A stretch of DNA of 40,704 nucleotides from Methylotenera sp. (lineage in GTDB: Bacteria > Pseudomonadota > Gammaproteobacteria > Burkholderiales > Methylophilaceae). Location of the stretch: NCBI GenBank assembly GCA_028688575.1, contig JAQTXW010000017.1, positions 1 through 40,704 on the forward strand. The letters are read 5' to 3'. The translations under genes were made by a program, and so were the position numbers. The first letter of the stretch is position 1, and each line of letters opens with the position of its first letter. Below are positions 7,612 through 17,710 of this stretch, piece by piece. The notes beneath the pieces are model-generated. The model was given only the letters and a program-made list of their open reading frames with translations. It was not told the DNA's origin and did no database searches.

Positions 7612-7658
7612 ATCCTAAATTTTGCACAATAATGCAGGCGTCAGCCATAATGTGCTTA

Positions 7659-7787
7659 TTATTTGTTTTTATCGTTAGGTGTCGCGCTTAAGAATAAACG
7701 AATGAAAAAAGCGGCCATCACCAGTACGAAAATAATAACGCCCAAGCTTAATAGACCAGTATATGAGCCGAATAGTTCTTTATACAT
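7659..7787 (-). CDS. DUF3149 family miniature membrane protein (42 residues)
   Basis: A short gene in what otherwise looks like a spacer. The translation starts MYKELFGSYTGLLSLGVIIF, continues with one transmembrane helix (about residues 11-33, ending near FFIRLFL) and closes with a hydrophilic tail PNDKNK. The pattern (amphipathic start, S-x-x-G-L-x-S-L-G-V-I-I-F, a single helix, then a basic end) is that of DUF3149 proteins, a function-unknown family known from Betaproteobacteria. The ribosome binding site AAGGA lies about six bases before the ATG. A perfect FNR/ANR box and a matching -10 element lie upstream, suggesting low-oxygen induction; a link to respiratory membrane complexes is possible but only inferred. 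Confidence 0.75.
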   Translation of the reverse strand: MYKELFGSYTGLLSLGVIIFVLVMAAFFIRLFLSATPNDKNK

Positions 7788-7845
7788 AATTTATTCCTTT
7801 ACTATTTATTTGCTGTTGTGAGTGATTAGTCGAAACACACACTGC

Positions 7846-7886
7846 ATTTTATTGCTTTCAATAAATAGCCGCTTGATTTATATCAA
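7846..7886 (-). promoter_or_regulatory. Predicted class II FNR/ANR-activated promoter of the DUF3149 gene
   Basis: TTGATTTATATCAA (7873-7886) matches the FNR/ANR consensus TTGAT-N4-ATCAA at all ten defined bases. On the minus strand a TAAAAT (7851-7846) lies 31 bp from the box centre, which places the box at -41.5 from a start near 7838, the classical class II activator geometry. The leader would be about 50 bases. From the pyrG start the box would be near -121, so the minus-strand gene is the better target. Confidence 0.6.
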
Positions 7887-7965
7887 TAACATTTAAGTTC
7901 TTTAGCGTTTAATGTTATGAGGCCTAAAGCACCCACAATTAAACTCGCTTGAACGTCTGTTTTAA

Positions 7966-7994
7966 TTGTCGGCTAAGTGGCTTTGAAGTAAAAT
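7966..7994 (+). promoter_or_regulatory. pyrG sigma-70 promoter
   Basis: TTGTCG (7966-7971) and TAAAAT (7989-7994) are separated by exactly 17 bp. Transcription would start near 8001, giving a leader of about 34 bases. No strong Shine-Dalgarno sequence is visible in that leader. Confidence 0.6.
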
Positions 7995-8010
7995 AGTTTC
8001 CCGTCTGTAA

Positions 8011-9660
<1,650 letters not shown>

Positions 9661-9665
9661 ATCGG

Positions 9666-9758
9666 CCGCAGATAAACGCAGATGCACACAGATAAAATCA
9701 GATATACCATCACTGAATCCTTAGTTTTTTATCTGCGTCTATCAGTGTTCATCAGAGG
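9666..9758. repeat. Imperfect palindrome of CGCAGATAAA-type units between pyrG and kdsA
   Basis: Two arms of about 32 bp (9666-9697 and 9727-9758) pair at roughly three quarters of positions around a 29-bp loop. Each arm is itself built from three degenerate units of nine to ten bases of the type CGCAGATRMA. A related copy lies on the other side of kdsA (10628-10706). The element fills the spacer and would form a long RNA hairpin. Confidence 0.75.
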
Positions 9759-9780
9759 TGAAAAAAGCAAAGGTTATTAA

Positions 9781-10620
9781 ATGAAACTATGTAATTTTGA
9801 TGTAGGTCTTGAGCACCCGCTCTTTTTAATTGCTGGGCCGTGTGTGATTGAGTCACAGCAAATGGCCATTGATACCGCAGGCCAATTGAAAGAGATAGCG
9901 GATGCGCTGAATATCCCTTTTATTTATAAATCGTCATATGACAAGGCCAACCGCAGCTCGAATAAAACTTTCCGCGGTTTTGGCATGGAAGAGGGACTTA
10001 AGATATTAGATGAAGTACGCCGTCAAATCGGCGTGCCTATCTTGACAGATGTTCACACTGAAGAGCAAGTGCCTCATGTGGCAGCGGTGGTGGATGTGCT
10101 GCAAACCCCAGCATTTTTATGTCGCCAAACCGACTTTATTACTGCATGTGCAAAATCAGGTAAGCCTGTGAATATCAAAAAAGGCCAGTTTATGGCACCA
10201 GGCGATATGAAGAACGTGGTGCAAAAAGCAAAAGAGGCTAACGGCGGCATCGATAATATCATGGTGTGTGAACGTGGCGCATCGTTTGGTTATAACACGC
10301 TGGTGTCTGATATGCGCGGTTTGGCGATTATGCGCGAAACGCATTGCCCTGTGGTGTTTGATGCAACGCACTCTGTGCAGCAACCAGGCGGGCAGGGTGA
10401 TAAGAGTGGTGGTCAGCGAGAGTTTGTCCCCGTGCTGGCACGTGCCGCCGTGGCGAGTGGGATTGCTGGGGTGTTTATGGAAACGCATCCTGACCCTGCT
10501 CAGGCATTGTCGGATGGGCCCAATGCATGGCCATTGCAAAAAATGAAGGCTTTGTTGGAAGTGTTAGTGGATTTAGATAAGTTGGTTAAGAAAGCAGGTT
10601 TTATTGAAAGTACGTTGTAA
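9781..10620 (+). CDS. kdsA: 3-deoxy-D-manno-octulosonate 8-phosphate (KDO-8P) synthase
   Basis: A 279-residue aldol-condensing enzyme that joins phosphoenolpyruvate and arabinose-5-phosphate into KDO-8-phosphate for the lipopolysaccharide core, indicating a Gram-negative outer membrane. Visible motifs are [10 protein letters not shown] near residue 18, [14 protein letters not shown] near residue 46, LCRQTDF around residue 115, [12 protein letters not shown] and [21 protein letters not shown]. The length is typical (about 280). AAGG about seven bases before ATG supports the start. It lies between pyrG and eno as in many Proteobacteria, and both flanking spacers contain copies of the same palindromic repeat. 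Confidence 0.98.
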   Translation: MKLCNFDVGLEHPLFLIAGPCVIESQQMAIDTAGQLKEIADALNIPFIYKSSYDKANRSSNKTFRGFGMEEGLKILDEVRRQIGVPILTDVHTEEQVPHVAAVVDVLQTPAFLCRQTDFITACAKSGKPVNIKKGQFMAPGDMKNVVQKAKEANGGIDNIMVCERGASFGYNTLVSDMRGLAIMRETHCPVVFDATHSVQQPGGQGDKSGGQREFVPVLARAAVASGIAGVFMETHPDPAQALSDGPNAWPLQKMKALLEVLVDLDKLVKKAGFIESTL

Positions 10621-10627
10621 AGAATAG

Positions 10628-10706
10628 TCATGGATAAGCACTGATACAAACCAATAAAACAAGATTTTTTTAATTTTTATCTGTGTTAATCCGCGCTAAT
10701 CTGTAG
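10628..10706. repeat. Second copy of the CAGATAAA-type palindrome, between kdsA and eno
   Basis: Arms at 10628-10659 and 10675-10706 pair at about 20 of 32 positions and contain degenerate units such as ATCTGTGTTA. This resembles the copy at 9666-9758, and the inner ends of both copies share TTTTATCTG. The copy is more decayed than the first and lies just upstream of the eno ribosome binding site. Confidence 0.6.
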
Positions 10707-10728
10707 CTAAAAATAATTTAGAACTTAG

Positions 10729-12024
<1,296 letters not shown>

Positions 12025-12073
12025 CATTTGATTGCGCTTGAAGTTTGACCCTGCGTTGAACTTGTCAACTTGG

Positions 12074-12111
12074 ACAAAAGCCTACCTCGCTACGCGTGGG
12101 TAGGCTTTTGT
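12074..12111. terminator. Rho-independent terminator after eno
   Basis: A perfect 13-bp stem (12074-12086 paired with 12099-12111, sequence ACAAAAGCCTACC) surrounds a 12-base loop. The stem carries AAAA on the left and TTTT on the right, so it could work in both directions; the obvious use is to end the eno transcript. Confidence 0.8.
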
Positions 12112-12164
12112 CTAGGTGTTGTTGTTTCAAGACCATATGTAATTTAATTTAAATAAGGCATTAA

Positions 12165-12491
12165 GTGAAAGCACTTACGCTGATTTTTGTGATATTGATT
12201 GCTTTATTACAGTACCCTTTGTGGCTTGGGAAGGGGAGCTGGTTGCGCGTGTGGGACTTAAGTCGTCAGCTAACACAGCAGCAGGAAAAAAATGAAGTAT
12301 TGATTATGAGAAATGAAACGCTTAATGCAGAAGTCCGCGACTTGAAAGCTGGGCGCGCAGCTATTGAAGAGCGCGCGCGCAGTGAACTGGGGATGATTAA
12401 GCAGGATGAAGTATTCTATCAGGTGATTGACCAGCCCTTACCCGCACCACAACCCTCCACTAATTCTATAGTAGGGCCTACTACTCCTTAA
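12165..12491 (+). CDS. ftsB: Cell division protein FtsB
   Basis: A 108-residue bitopic membrane protein. Residues 4-20 are one transmembrane helix, followed by the family hallmark [10 protein letters not shown] and a periplasmic coiled coil (about residues 30-75, with the [22 protein letters not shown] heptads), then [16 protein letters not shown] and a proline-rich tail. FtsB forms a complex with FtsL and FtsQ in the divisome. The start codon is GTG, preceded by AAGG at about six bases; no better ATG exists. It follows eno as in most Proteobacteria, although ispD, often the next gene, is replaced here by a repeat element and an unknown gene. Confidence 0.93.
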   Translation: MKALTLIFVILIALLQYPLWLGKGSWLRVWDLSRQLTQQQEKNEVLIMRNETLNAEVRDLKAGRAAIEERARSELGMIKQDEVFYQVIDQPLPAPQPSTNSIVGPTTP

Positions 12492-12541
12492 CGTATCATA
12501 ATGATGTCTGGCGAAGTCAGATGTGATTAAAAAACTCGTTC

Positions 12542-12719
12542 AACCCAGATTTTCCATTAGGACTTGCAGTGGCAACGCCGCACAGATTGATGGATTTATT
12601 GTGCAGATTGTATGGGCAATAGTCATTCTATTGACAGTAAATATACGCAAAAAAAAGACGTAAAGTGGGCAAGTTGACATGCAAGTAGATGCAAAATCGC
12701 GTAGTGGAAAATCTGGGTT
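12542..12719. mobile_element. 178-bp MITE-like element with terminal inverted repeats (copy A)
   Basis: The ends are inverted repeats: AACCCAGATTTTCCA at 12542-12556 matches TGGAAAATCTGGGTT at 12705-12719 exactly, with weaker pairing further in. It has no coding capacity of note. Its right part reappears inverted at 40621-40704 at about 88% identity, and a short derivative with only the two ends lies at 35131-35197. Small size, terminal repeats and multiple intergenic copies fit a non-autonomous miniature transposable element. No clear target-site duplication is visible. Confidence 0.7.
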
Positions 12720-12764
12720 CAATCCTACTGATAGTGGCGCTGGTCGTTGTCAAGTGCGTATGTA

Positions 12765-12782
12765 TGTCGTTAATTCACGACA
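12765..12782. promoter_or_regulatory. Perfect TGTC-N10-GACA site, candidate GlrR binding site
   Basis: TGTCGT-TAATTC-ACGACA is a perfect 6-bp inverted repeat and contains TGTC-N10-GACA, the motif reported for the sigma-54 activator GlrR (YfhA) in enterobacteria. Its centre lies about 85 bp upstream of the start predicted from the sigma-54 promoter at 12833-12848. That is a normal enhancer distance, and glrR itself is in this window. Confidence 0.6.
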
Positions 12783-12832
12783 AATTTAAAAGTAATGAAT
12801 CGGTAATGGGTTGTTTAATAAACATTTTTTAA

Positions 12833-12848
12833 TGGCATAGCATTTGCT
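12833..12848 (+). promoter_or_regulatory. Sigma-54 (-24/-12) promoter of the 569-residue gene
   Basis: TGGCATAGCATTTGCT matches the sigma-54 consensus TGGCACR-N4-TTGCW with a single mismatch (T for C), including the invariant GG and GC at the right spacing. Transcription would start near 12859, about 20 bases before the ATG. A palindrome TGTTTAATAAACA (12812-12824) lies immediately upstream. Confidence 0.65.
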
Positions 12849-12879
12849 TGAGTAATGTAATGTTACGCATAAGGCAGGA

Positions 12880-14589
12880 ATGAATACCATGAACAAAAAT
12901 GTGCAAGAAAATTTGAATGCGATTATAGCCGGCTATTACAGCACAGCGACCGAAGCGGCGCATCACAACTGGCGCGAAATTGCGGCGCATGTCTATGCCA
13001 ATGCGTTACGTGATCCTGATATCTCATGGTTGGACTTGCTGCTCACTTACAAACCGCTTAAAACAATAGCATCGGCAGCAAGTTTCACTGAAAACGCAGG
13101 CGCAGTTATGCAGGCGGTGACATCTCCGCTCACGCAAGCTGCTTCAACTGTGCGTGAGGGCGGTTTTTTGGCTTCTGCAGCGCATCAAGTGATGGATTTG
13201 AACCACGATCCATTAGCCAACGTTAAAGCACTCTGGCATGGCCTTGAGGCAACTGGCGAGTCAGCCAAGCGTTTGTTCGCACATGAAACAGGGCTTATGT
13301 CGATGAATGAGCGTTTGCGTTTAGCTGAGATTTATGATCTGCCACATCAGCAGCGCATTGAGGCGTTACATGGCATGACTCTGCAAGATACAGCCTCGAT
13401 GGTGGCGATAGGCTCTCTGCCGCAAATGCTCCCCAAGGCGGGCAATGGGGCAGGGTGGGGATTGAGCGAGTCCAAACAGGCTGCCGCGCTTGAATTGGCA
13501 AATTATCCTGTACGCTATGCTGAAAATATGCTGGTCTTGACTGCTGCGGAACCAGCCGTTGATTGGGCAAGGTCTGGCATGATGACAATGGCGACTAAAG
13601 GTTATGAGGGTAATGCACCGATTGAAAATAAAGGCTTCGATATCAGAAAATATGAGTTTCCTGACCCTGATTTTGATATGGTACGCTTTCTGGCTAAAGA
13701 TAAGTTTTATTACCAGTTAAATCAATCTAAAGAGGTGATGGGCGCCCACGGCTTAAAAAATGAATATAAGTTATTCAAACAAAATTTAGACTATCTGCTG
13801 GATGTGCGAATCACGCAATCAGATGAAGAGTATCAGCAGGTACTGACAGCAACAAAGCTGATGGTTGACCAAGCGGCGATATCAATAATGCAAACCGTGC
13901 AACCAGGGTTAGAAGGCGAGGTTTTAGACCACAATGCGGCGCAGTCATTAAATGCGCATTTTTCAGGTATATCGCAATTTATCGAACAAGAACGGCTTAA
14001 TAATATGCGGGATCTTGCGCTACAGGAGGCGAGTTATCAACGGCAGGAAAGTGCCAGGCTCAACCCTGATAGCGTAGGTTACGATAGGAGCGTGACACCA
14101 AGAAGCGTCACAGAAAGAGAGCTGCATCACCATGTTTACTGGCAGAAAATGTATGCAAGTGTCGATGACTTGAAAGTGAAGCTTGAGCTTTTAGGACTTA
14201 GAGATCGCGCTGAGGCTTTGGATGCGCAGGTGGAGAAGTTATTAAGAGTAAGATTGGAAGATAGCAAGGCTGAGCATCAGAAAGATATGGCCGCATTGCT
14301 CAAAATTGAGGAAGATGCCAAGCTTGCGCACTATGTAAAGACTACGCCTTTTAATATTTCAGAGCGATATTTTAATATGATTCAGAGTGATATCGGCGGT
14401 GAGTTGGCGCAGCTGCTGCAGGAAATTGAGCATGAGCGCGAATACCAGATACGTCACCAATTGTGGCGGCGACAGCATGGTGACGAGCGCAGAGAAACCG
14501 AGAGTGCCATGATAACGGCGGTGAGAGAAAAGCTATTTGGAAACACCCAGGACGCCATGAGTGACCGTGAATTAGGTCCTGAGCTTTAG
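12880..14589 (+). CDS. Unknown 569-residue, largely helical soluble protein
   Basis: I do not recognise this protein. It has no signal peptide and no clear transmembrane helix. Residues 1-240 are alanine-rich and mixed hydrophobic (for example TIASAASFTENAGAVMQAV). The central part (about 250-400) carries charged segments such as YEFPDPDFDMVRFLAKDKFYY. The C-terminal 170 residues are strongly charged and probably coiled-coil (LKVKLELLGLRDRAEALDAQ, then several E/K/R-rich helices). Three residues after the first ATG lies a second ATG; AAGG five bases before the first and AGGA nine bases before the second make both possible. It stands alone between ftsB and ygfZ, downstream of a MITE, and has its own sigma-54 promoter with a GlrR-type upstream site, so it is probably a regulated accessory protein. 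Confidence 0.8.
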   Translation: MNTMNKNVQENLNAIIAGYYSTATEAAHHNWREIAAHVYANALRDPDISWLDLLLTYKPLKTIASAASFTENAGAVMQAVTSPLTQAASTVREGGFLASAAHQVMDLNHDPLANVKALWHGLEATGESAKRLFAHETGLMSMNERLRLAEIYDLPHQQRIEALHGMTLQDTASMVAIGSLPQMLPKAGNGAGWGLSESKQAAALELANYPVRYAENMLVLTAAEPAVDWARSGMMTMATKGYEGNAPIENKGFDIRKYEFPDPDFDMVRFLAKDKFYYQLNQSKEVMGAHGLKNEYKLFKQNLDYLLDVRITQSDEEYQQVLTATKLMVDQAAISIMQTVQPGLEGEVLDHNAAQSLNAHFSGISQFIEQERLNNMRDLALQEASYQRQESARLNPDSVGYDRSVTPRSVTERELHHHVYWQKMYASVDDLKVKLELLGLRDRAEALDAQVEKLLRVRLEDSKAEHQKDMAALLKIEEDAKLAHYVKTTPFNISERYFNMIQSDIGGELAQLLQEIEHEREYQIRHQLWRRQHGDERRETESAMITAVREKLFGNTQDAMSDRELGPEL

Positions 14590-14629
14590 CACCTGTGAAT
14601 GATCATTGGGTTGATATTTTATAGGCGCG

Positions 14630-15634
14630 CTATGTAGTTGTCAGTGAGTAGGGCAGCGTTTTGATGTTTAGTGGTACATTGCCCACTAAGAGCACCGTAT
14701 TTTTTATGCTATCTAATCTTAATTCAGCTAGTACATCATAGCCTCCACCAGGGGCTGACGCGCTACGTGCAACTTTACCAACAGCTTCATTGGCACTGTT
14801 AGTGATTATTTCTCCAGGTTGAGGTGAGTTGGTGGTGTTAAGGTGCGCTAGATGCATGCGACGTTTAACTGTGCCGAGGTAATGTGTGCGGGCAACAATC
14901 TCCTGGCCAGTATAGCAGCCTTTTTTAAAGTTAATGCCTCCGAGTAAATCCAGGTTGAGCATTTGTGGTACAAATTCTTCCTGAGTGCTGGGTTTGATAT
15001 CGGGGATGCCTGCCTGAATGTCTAGCCACTCCCAGAAATCAGCGCTTACGGGCGTTGCCTGTGCGCTTAACGCCTGCCAAACTTCAGGGGCTTGTTCAAT
15101 ATCAGTAAAAATCTCAAAGCGTGGTTGCACCCCAGGTAATTTCAGGATGGCTGTATTGCCGTGTGTGCTGAGTTCATTATCTTGCGTTGGAACTTCAGAA
15201 AATAATGTGGTTAGCAAGTTTGCGGACTGTGCGCCACTCAGCCCAATTTTGATGATGGATGCACTGGCGTCCAGAATTTCTACTTGGCTGCGCAGCACAA
15301 ACATCCGCAGGCGCTTGGCAATGGGCTCGACGAGTGTCTTGGGTAGTTGCATATAAAACTGATGATCGCGTGTAAATGCGAGAAAAATAGCGAGCATGCG
15401 TCCTTTTGCGTTACAGTAGGCTGAGTAATGGGCATTTTTCCCATTGAGTTGCTTAATGTCGTTGGTGAGCTGACCTTGCAGAAAAGTGCTGGCATCATTG
15501 CCTTGTATCTGGAGCAAGCCCATGTGTGAAAGATCACAAATCACCGTTTTTTCGAGCAGGGCAGGATTGGTATCACTCGGTGGATATTTTATGGCTAAAT
15601 TTTGCAGGAACTGGTGCCAGTGCGGTATGCTCAT
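14630..15634 (-). CDS. ygfZ: Folate-binding protein YgfZ (Fe-S cluster synthesis/repair)
   Basis: A 334-residue protein related to the GcvT aminomethyltransferase fold. The diagnostic YgfZ motif K-G-C-Y-x-G-Q-E is present as FKKGCYTGQEIVARTHYLG (about residues 238-256), with the cysteine that is essential in E. coli. The N-terminal LSHMGLLQIQGNDASTFLQGQLTNDI is also typical. YgfZ uses tetrahydrofolate in the maintenance of some Fe-S enzymes such as MiaB. It is divergent from the ygfX-like gene with 39 bp between starts, the same gene pair seen in enterics, where sdhE (ygfY) lies in addition. The family identity is secure; the biochemical role is not fully defined in any organism. Confidence 0.93.
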   Translation of the reverse strand: MSIPHWHQFLQNLAIKYPPSDTNPALLEKTVICDLSHMGLLQIQGNDASTFLQGQLTNDIKQLNGKNAHYSAYCNAKGRMLAIFLAFTRDHQFYMQLPKTLVEPIAKRLRMFVLRSQVEILDASASIIKIGLSGAQSANLLTTLFSEVPTQDNELSTHGNTAILKLPGVQPRFEIFTDIEQAPEVWQALSAQATPVSADFWEWLDIQAGIPDIKPSTQEEFVPQMLNLDLLGGINFKKGCYTGQEIVARTHYLGTVKRRMHLAHLNTTNSPQPGEIITNSANEAVGKVARSASAPGGGYDVLAELRLDSIKNTVLLVGNVPLNIKTLPYSLTTT

Positions 15635-15673
15635 GCTAACTTTCTTTTAATTTAAACGACAGTTGCCTTTAAT

Positions 15674-16153
15674 GTGAAGCCACTTTATCTTAATTTCAAG
15701 CCCTCTATTATCATTATCTTATCAATGGCAATGGTATGTTCGGGTGTTTTGTACATCATATATTTATTGCCATTTTCATGGCAGATTAAATGGTTGCTGT
15801 CATGCACAGTATTGCTCTTTGTCGCTTATGGTGTATTACTGCGAGGTTTTCTGGTGTTGCCATGGTCAGTTTGCAGGCTTGAAATCACCTCCCAGCACGC
15901 GCTGATGCTCACTTATAAGAATGGCACGCAATCTTATGCACACAGGGTGCTTGAAGACAGTGTGGTCATGCCGTTTTTAGCGGTGATTCGACTGGAAATG
16001 ACGCCCTCATCCAAGGTTAAATGGCTGCTCCCGACGTCACTCATAGTGATGCCCGATATGCTGGATAGCGAGCAGTTCAGAAAATTGCGTGTCTGGATGC
16101 GTTGGGGCGCGCTATATTCATTTAATGCTGTTGAGGCCGACGCCGACGAATGA
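15674..16153 (+). CDS. YgfX (CptA)-like inner membrane protein
   Basis: A 159-residue protein with two close transmembrane helices (about residues 12-32 and 39-60), a short cytoplasmic beta-rich region and a tail with the pattern LIVMPDMLDSEQFRKLRVWMRWG, which recurs in betaproteobacterial YgfX-like proteins. E. coli YgfX has been described as a membrane toxin affecting FtsZ and MreB and is encoded next to sdhE and ygfZ. Here sdhE is absent but ygfZ is the divergent neighbour. The start is a GTG at 15674 with no clear ribosome binding site; a start further in is possible. Its last 32 bp overlap the end of the convergent mxaL. The family call rests on size, topology and context. Confidence 0.65.
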   Translation: MKPLYLNFKPSIIIILSMAMVCSGVLYIIYLLPFSWQIKWLLSCTVLLFVAYGVLLRGFLVLPWSVCRLEITSQHALMLTYKNGTQSYAHRVLEDSVVMPFLAVIRLEMTPSSKVKWLLPTSLIVMPDMLDSEQFRKLRVWMRWGALYSFNAVEADADE

Positions 16154-17117
16154 TGGCATTTGCCAATTGCATTCTTAACGCACGGATTGGGTGTTTAGGG
16201 GTGTAAGCTAAAATGAATACTACGCCAGCCATTGCTGCTAGTATCCAGCGCAGTTCAAAGTCAGCTTTGTCGCGGCGGGCAGGTTTCTGCTTCTGCATCG
16301 CACCTAATATGCTTGAAACGCTATCACCGCGCACGTAAAAGCCATTTAATTCGCCAGCCAACTCTTTGATATAGGCTTCATCTAATTTTGAAAGATAACG
16401 GTCACTTTCACCCCCTGCGACGCTGTCGTTTCTGACTCCCAAGTTTGATTCTGAAATTTGCGCAATGCCTGGCTGCATTGCAAAACTGTCGTTATCCCAG
16501 TAGCCGATGAGCTGGTTGTTGGCGTCATATTTAGGAATCGCTGTTCCTTTATCTGAGCCTATGCCCACAAAGAGCCAGTCTTCCCCACCTTGAAAGGTCG
16601 TTAAATCCTCACGATTGAAAACGTGTAATTTAGGAGCCTCTTCACCATCTGTAAAATAGACTACCTGCGCAGGCGCTGAAAAAGAGCGTATGGTTTTGGC
16701 CAGTGTCAGCATGCTGGAGCGTATTCTGCTGTTGCCAGACCAGCCTGTACGCCAGTCAAAGTGGTCGATCGTGTCTTTGATTGCATCAAAATTTTCACAG
16801 ACTTCGATGGGTGTATAAAGCGCAGCAACGCTTACGCCAGCAAATACCCCGATGCTGATCTGGGTGCCACATGGTAGCTCACCGACTAATTGATGCAAGG
16901 TGTCCTGTAAGTAAGTAAGGCGTGACGCAGGTTTGCCATTTAATGACATATCCATCACATTCATGCTTTGTGAAATGTCGACGACAAAAATGTAGCTGTA
17001 AATATCACGCTTAATCGGAATTTTTGGATTAAACAGACTGACCACCAATAACAATAATGCGGCCGTAAGTAGCGCAATATCGCGACGATGACGCAGGTAG
17101 TTGATAAATTTATGCAT
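16122..17117 (-). CDS. mxaL: MxaL, von Willebrand factor A membrane protein for methanol dehydrogenase maturation
   Basis: A 331-residue protein with an N-terminal transmembrane helix (about residues 14-31), a VWA domain with the metal-ion site D47-I-S-Q-S in FVVDISQSMNV, and a C-terminal transmembrane helix (about 289-305). In methylotrophs MxaA, C, K and L are required to insert calcium into the large methanol dehydrogenase subunit in the periplasm. The call rests mainly on position: it is the last of six genes in exactly the mxaR-S-A-C-K-L order. It ends by overlapping the convergent ygfX-like gene, and mxaD, which usually follows, is not there. BatA-type VWA proteins are the generic alternative, but the gene order argues against it. 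Confidence 0.85.
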   Translation of the reverse strand: MHKFINYLRHRRDIALLTAALLLLVVSLFNPKIPIKRDIYSYIFVVDISQSMNVMDMSLNGKPASRLTYLQDTLHQLVGELPCGTQISIGVFAGVSVAALYTPIEVCENFDAIKDTIDHFDWRTGWSGNSRIRSSMLTLAKTIRSFSAPAQVVYFTDGEEAPKLHVFNREDLTTFQGGEDWLFVGIGSDKGTAIPKYDANNQLIGYWDNDSFAMQPGIAQISESNLGVRNDSVAGGESDRYLSKLDEAYIKELAGELNGFYVRGDSVSSILGAMQKQKPARRDKADFELRWILAAMAGVVFILAYTPKHPIRALRMQLANAIIRRRRPQQH

Positions 17118-17134
17118 GCTATTTTGCGTCTTCC

Positions 17135-17710
17135 TTAAGGCAGGCCAACTGGAATGTTACCCATAATCAACCCGGGTGAATCACTTTCACCCACGCCTGG
17201 GGTTGGTGTTTCGGGCAGCATCGTCATGAGCCTATCCAAGTTATGACGCGCGCCCCAGTTGGTATTGTCCAGTCTGATGGATGCCATATAGGCGGTTTTA
17301 GCCTGCATCAGCAAGTATTCAGCCTCATCTTTCACCGTGTAGTTGGTGCCAGCGATGGCAAGTCCTCTTCTGAAAAAGATGTTACCGATATTGTATTGAA
17401 TGGCTGCTTTTTGTTTGGGAGTGGCATTATTGAGTGCCTTGTTAAATAACAAGGCTGCCTCTTTATAACGTTCATTTTGTGCAAGCCAGTAAGCGGTTGA
17501 AAACCTGGCTTCGAAACTGAGCTGGTCTGTCTGTGGTGTTCTCCCTATACTAATTGCCCGATTAAATGCATCAATCTGGCCAATACGGTAATAGAAATAA
17601 GAGGTGGCAGCTAAAGATGTAATTGCGGTAACGACCAACAAGCTGGTGAGCACTTTTGCCGTAAAGAATTGGGTAAGCTTGTTTAAGTTTTGTTTCACTT
17701 TCAGTGCCAT
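17135..17710 (-). CDS. mxaK: MxaK, tetratricopeptide-like membrane protein for methanol dehydrogenase maturation
   Basis: A 191-residue protein with one N-terminal transmembrane helix (about residues 17-38) and a helical region resembling TPR units (FEARFSTAYWLAQNERYKEAALLF, then QYNIGNIFFRRGL). It fits MxaK of the calcium-insertion group in size, topology and position between mxaC and mxaL. Its start overlaps the end of mxaC by 10 bp and it is separated from mxaL by 17 bp, so it lies in one tight operon. No enzyme function is expected; it probably scaffolds the VWA proteins MxaC and MxaL. Sequence motifs alone would not identify it. Confidence 0.82.
   Translation of the reverse strand: MALKVKQNLNKLTQFFTAKVLTSLLVVTAITSLAATSYFYYRIGQIDAFNRAISIGRTPQTDQLSFEARFSTAYWLAQNERYKEAALLFNKALNNATPKQKAAIQYNIGNIFFRRGLAIAGTNYTVKDEAEYLLMQAKTAYMASIRLDNTNWGARHNLDRLMTMLPETPTPGVGESDSPGLIMGNIPVGLP

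Noticed and set aside
12540-12722. 60-residue minus-strand reading frame
   Set aside because: It coincides with the MITE-like element from end to end; the frame is a by-product of the repeat and has no family resemblance.
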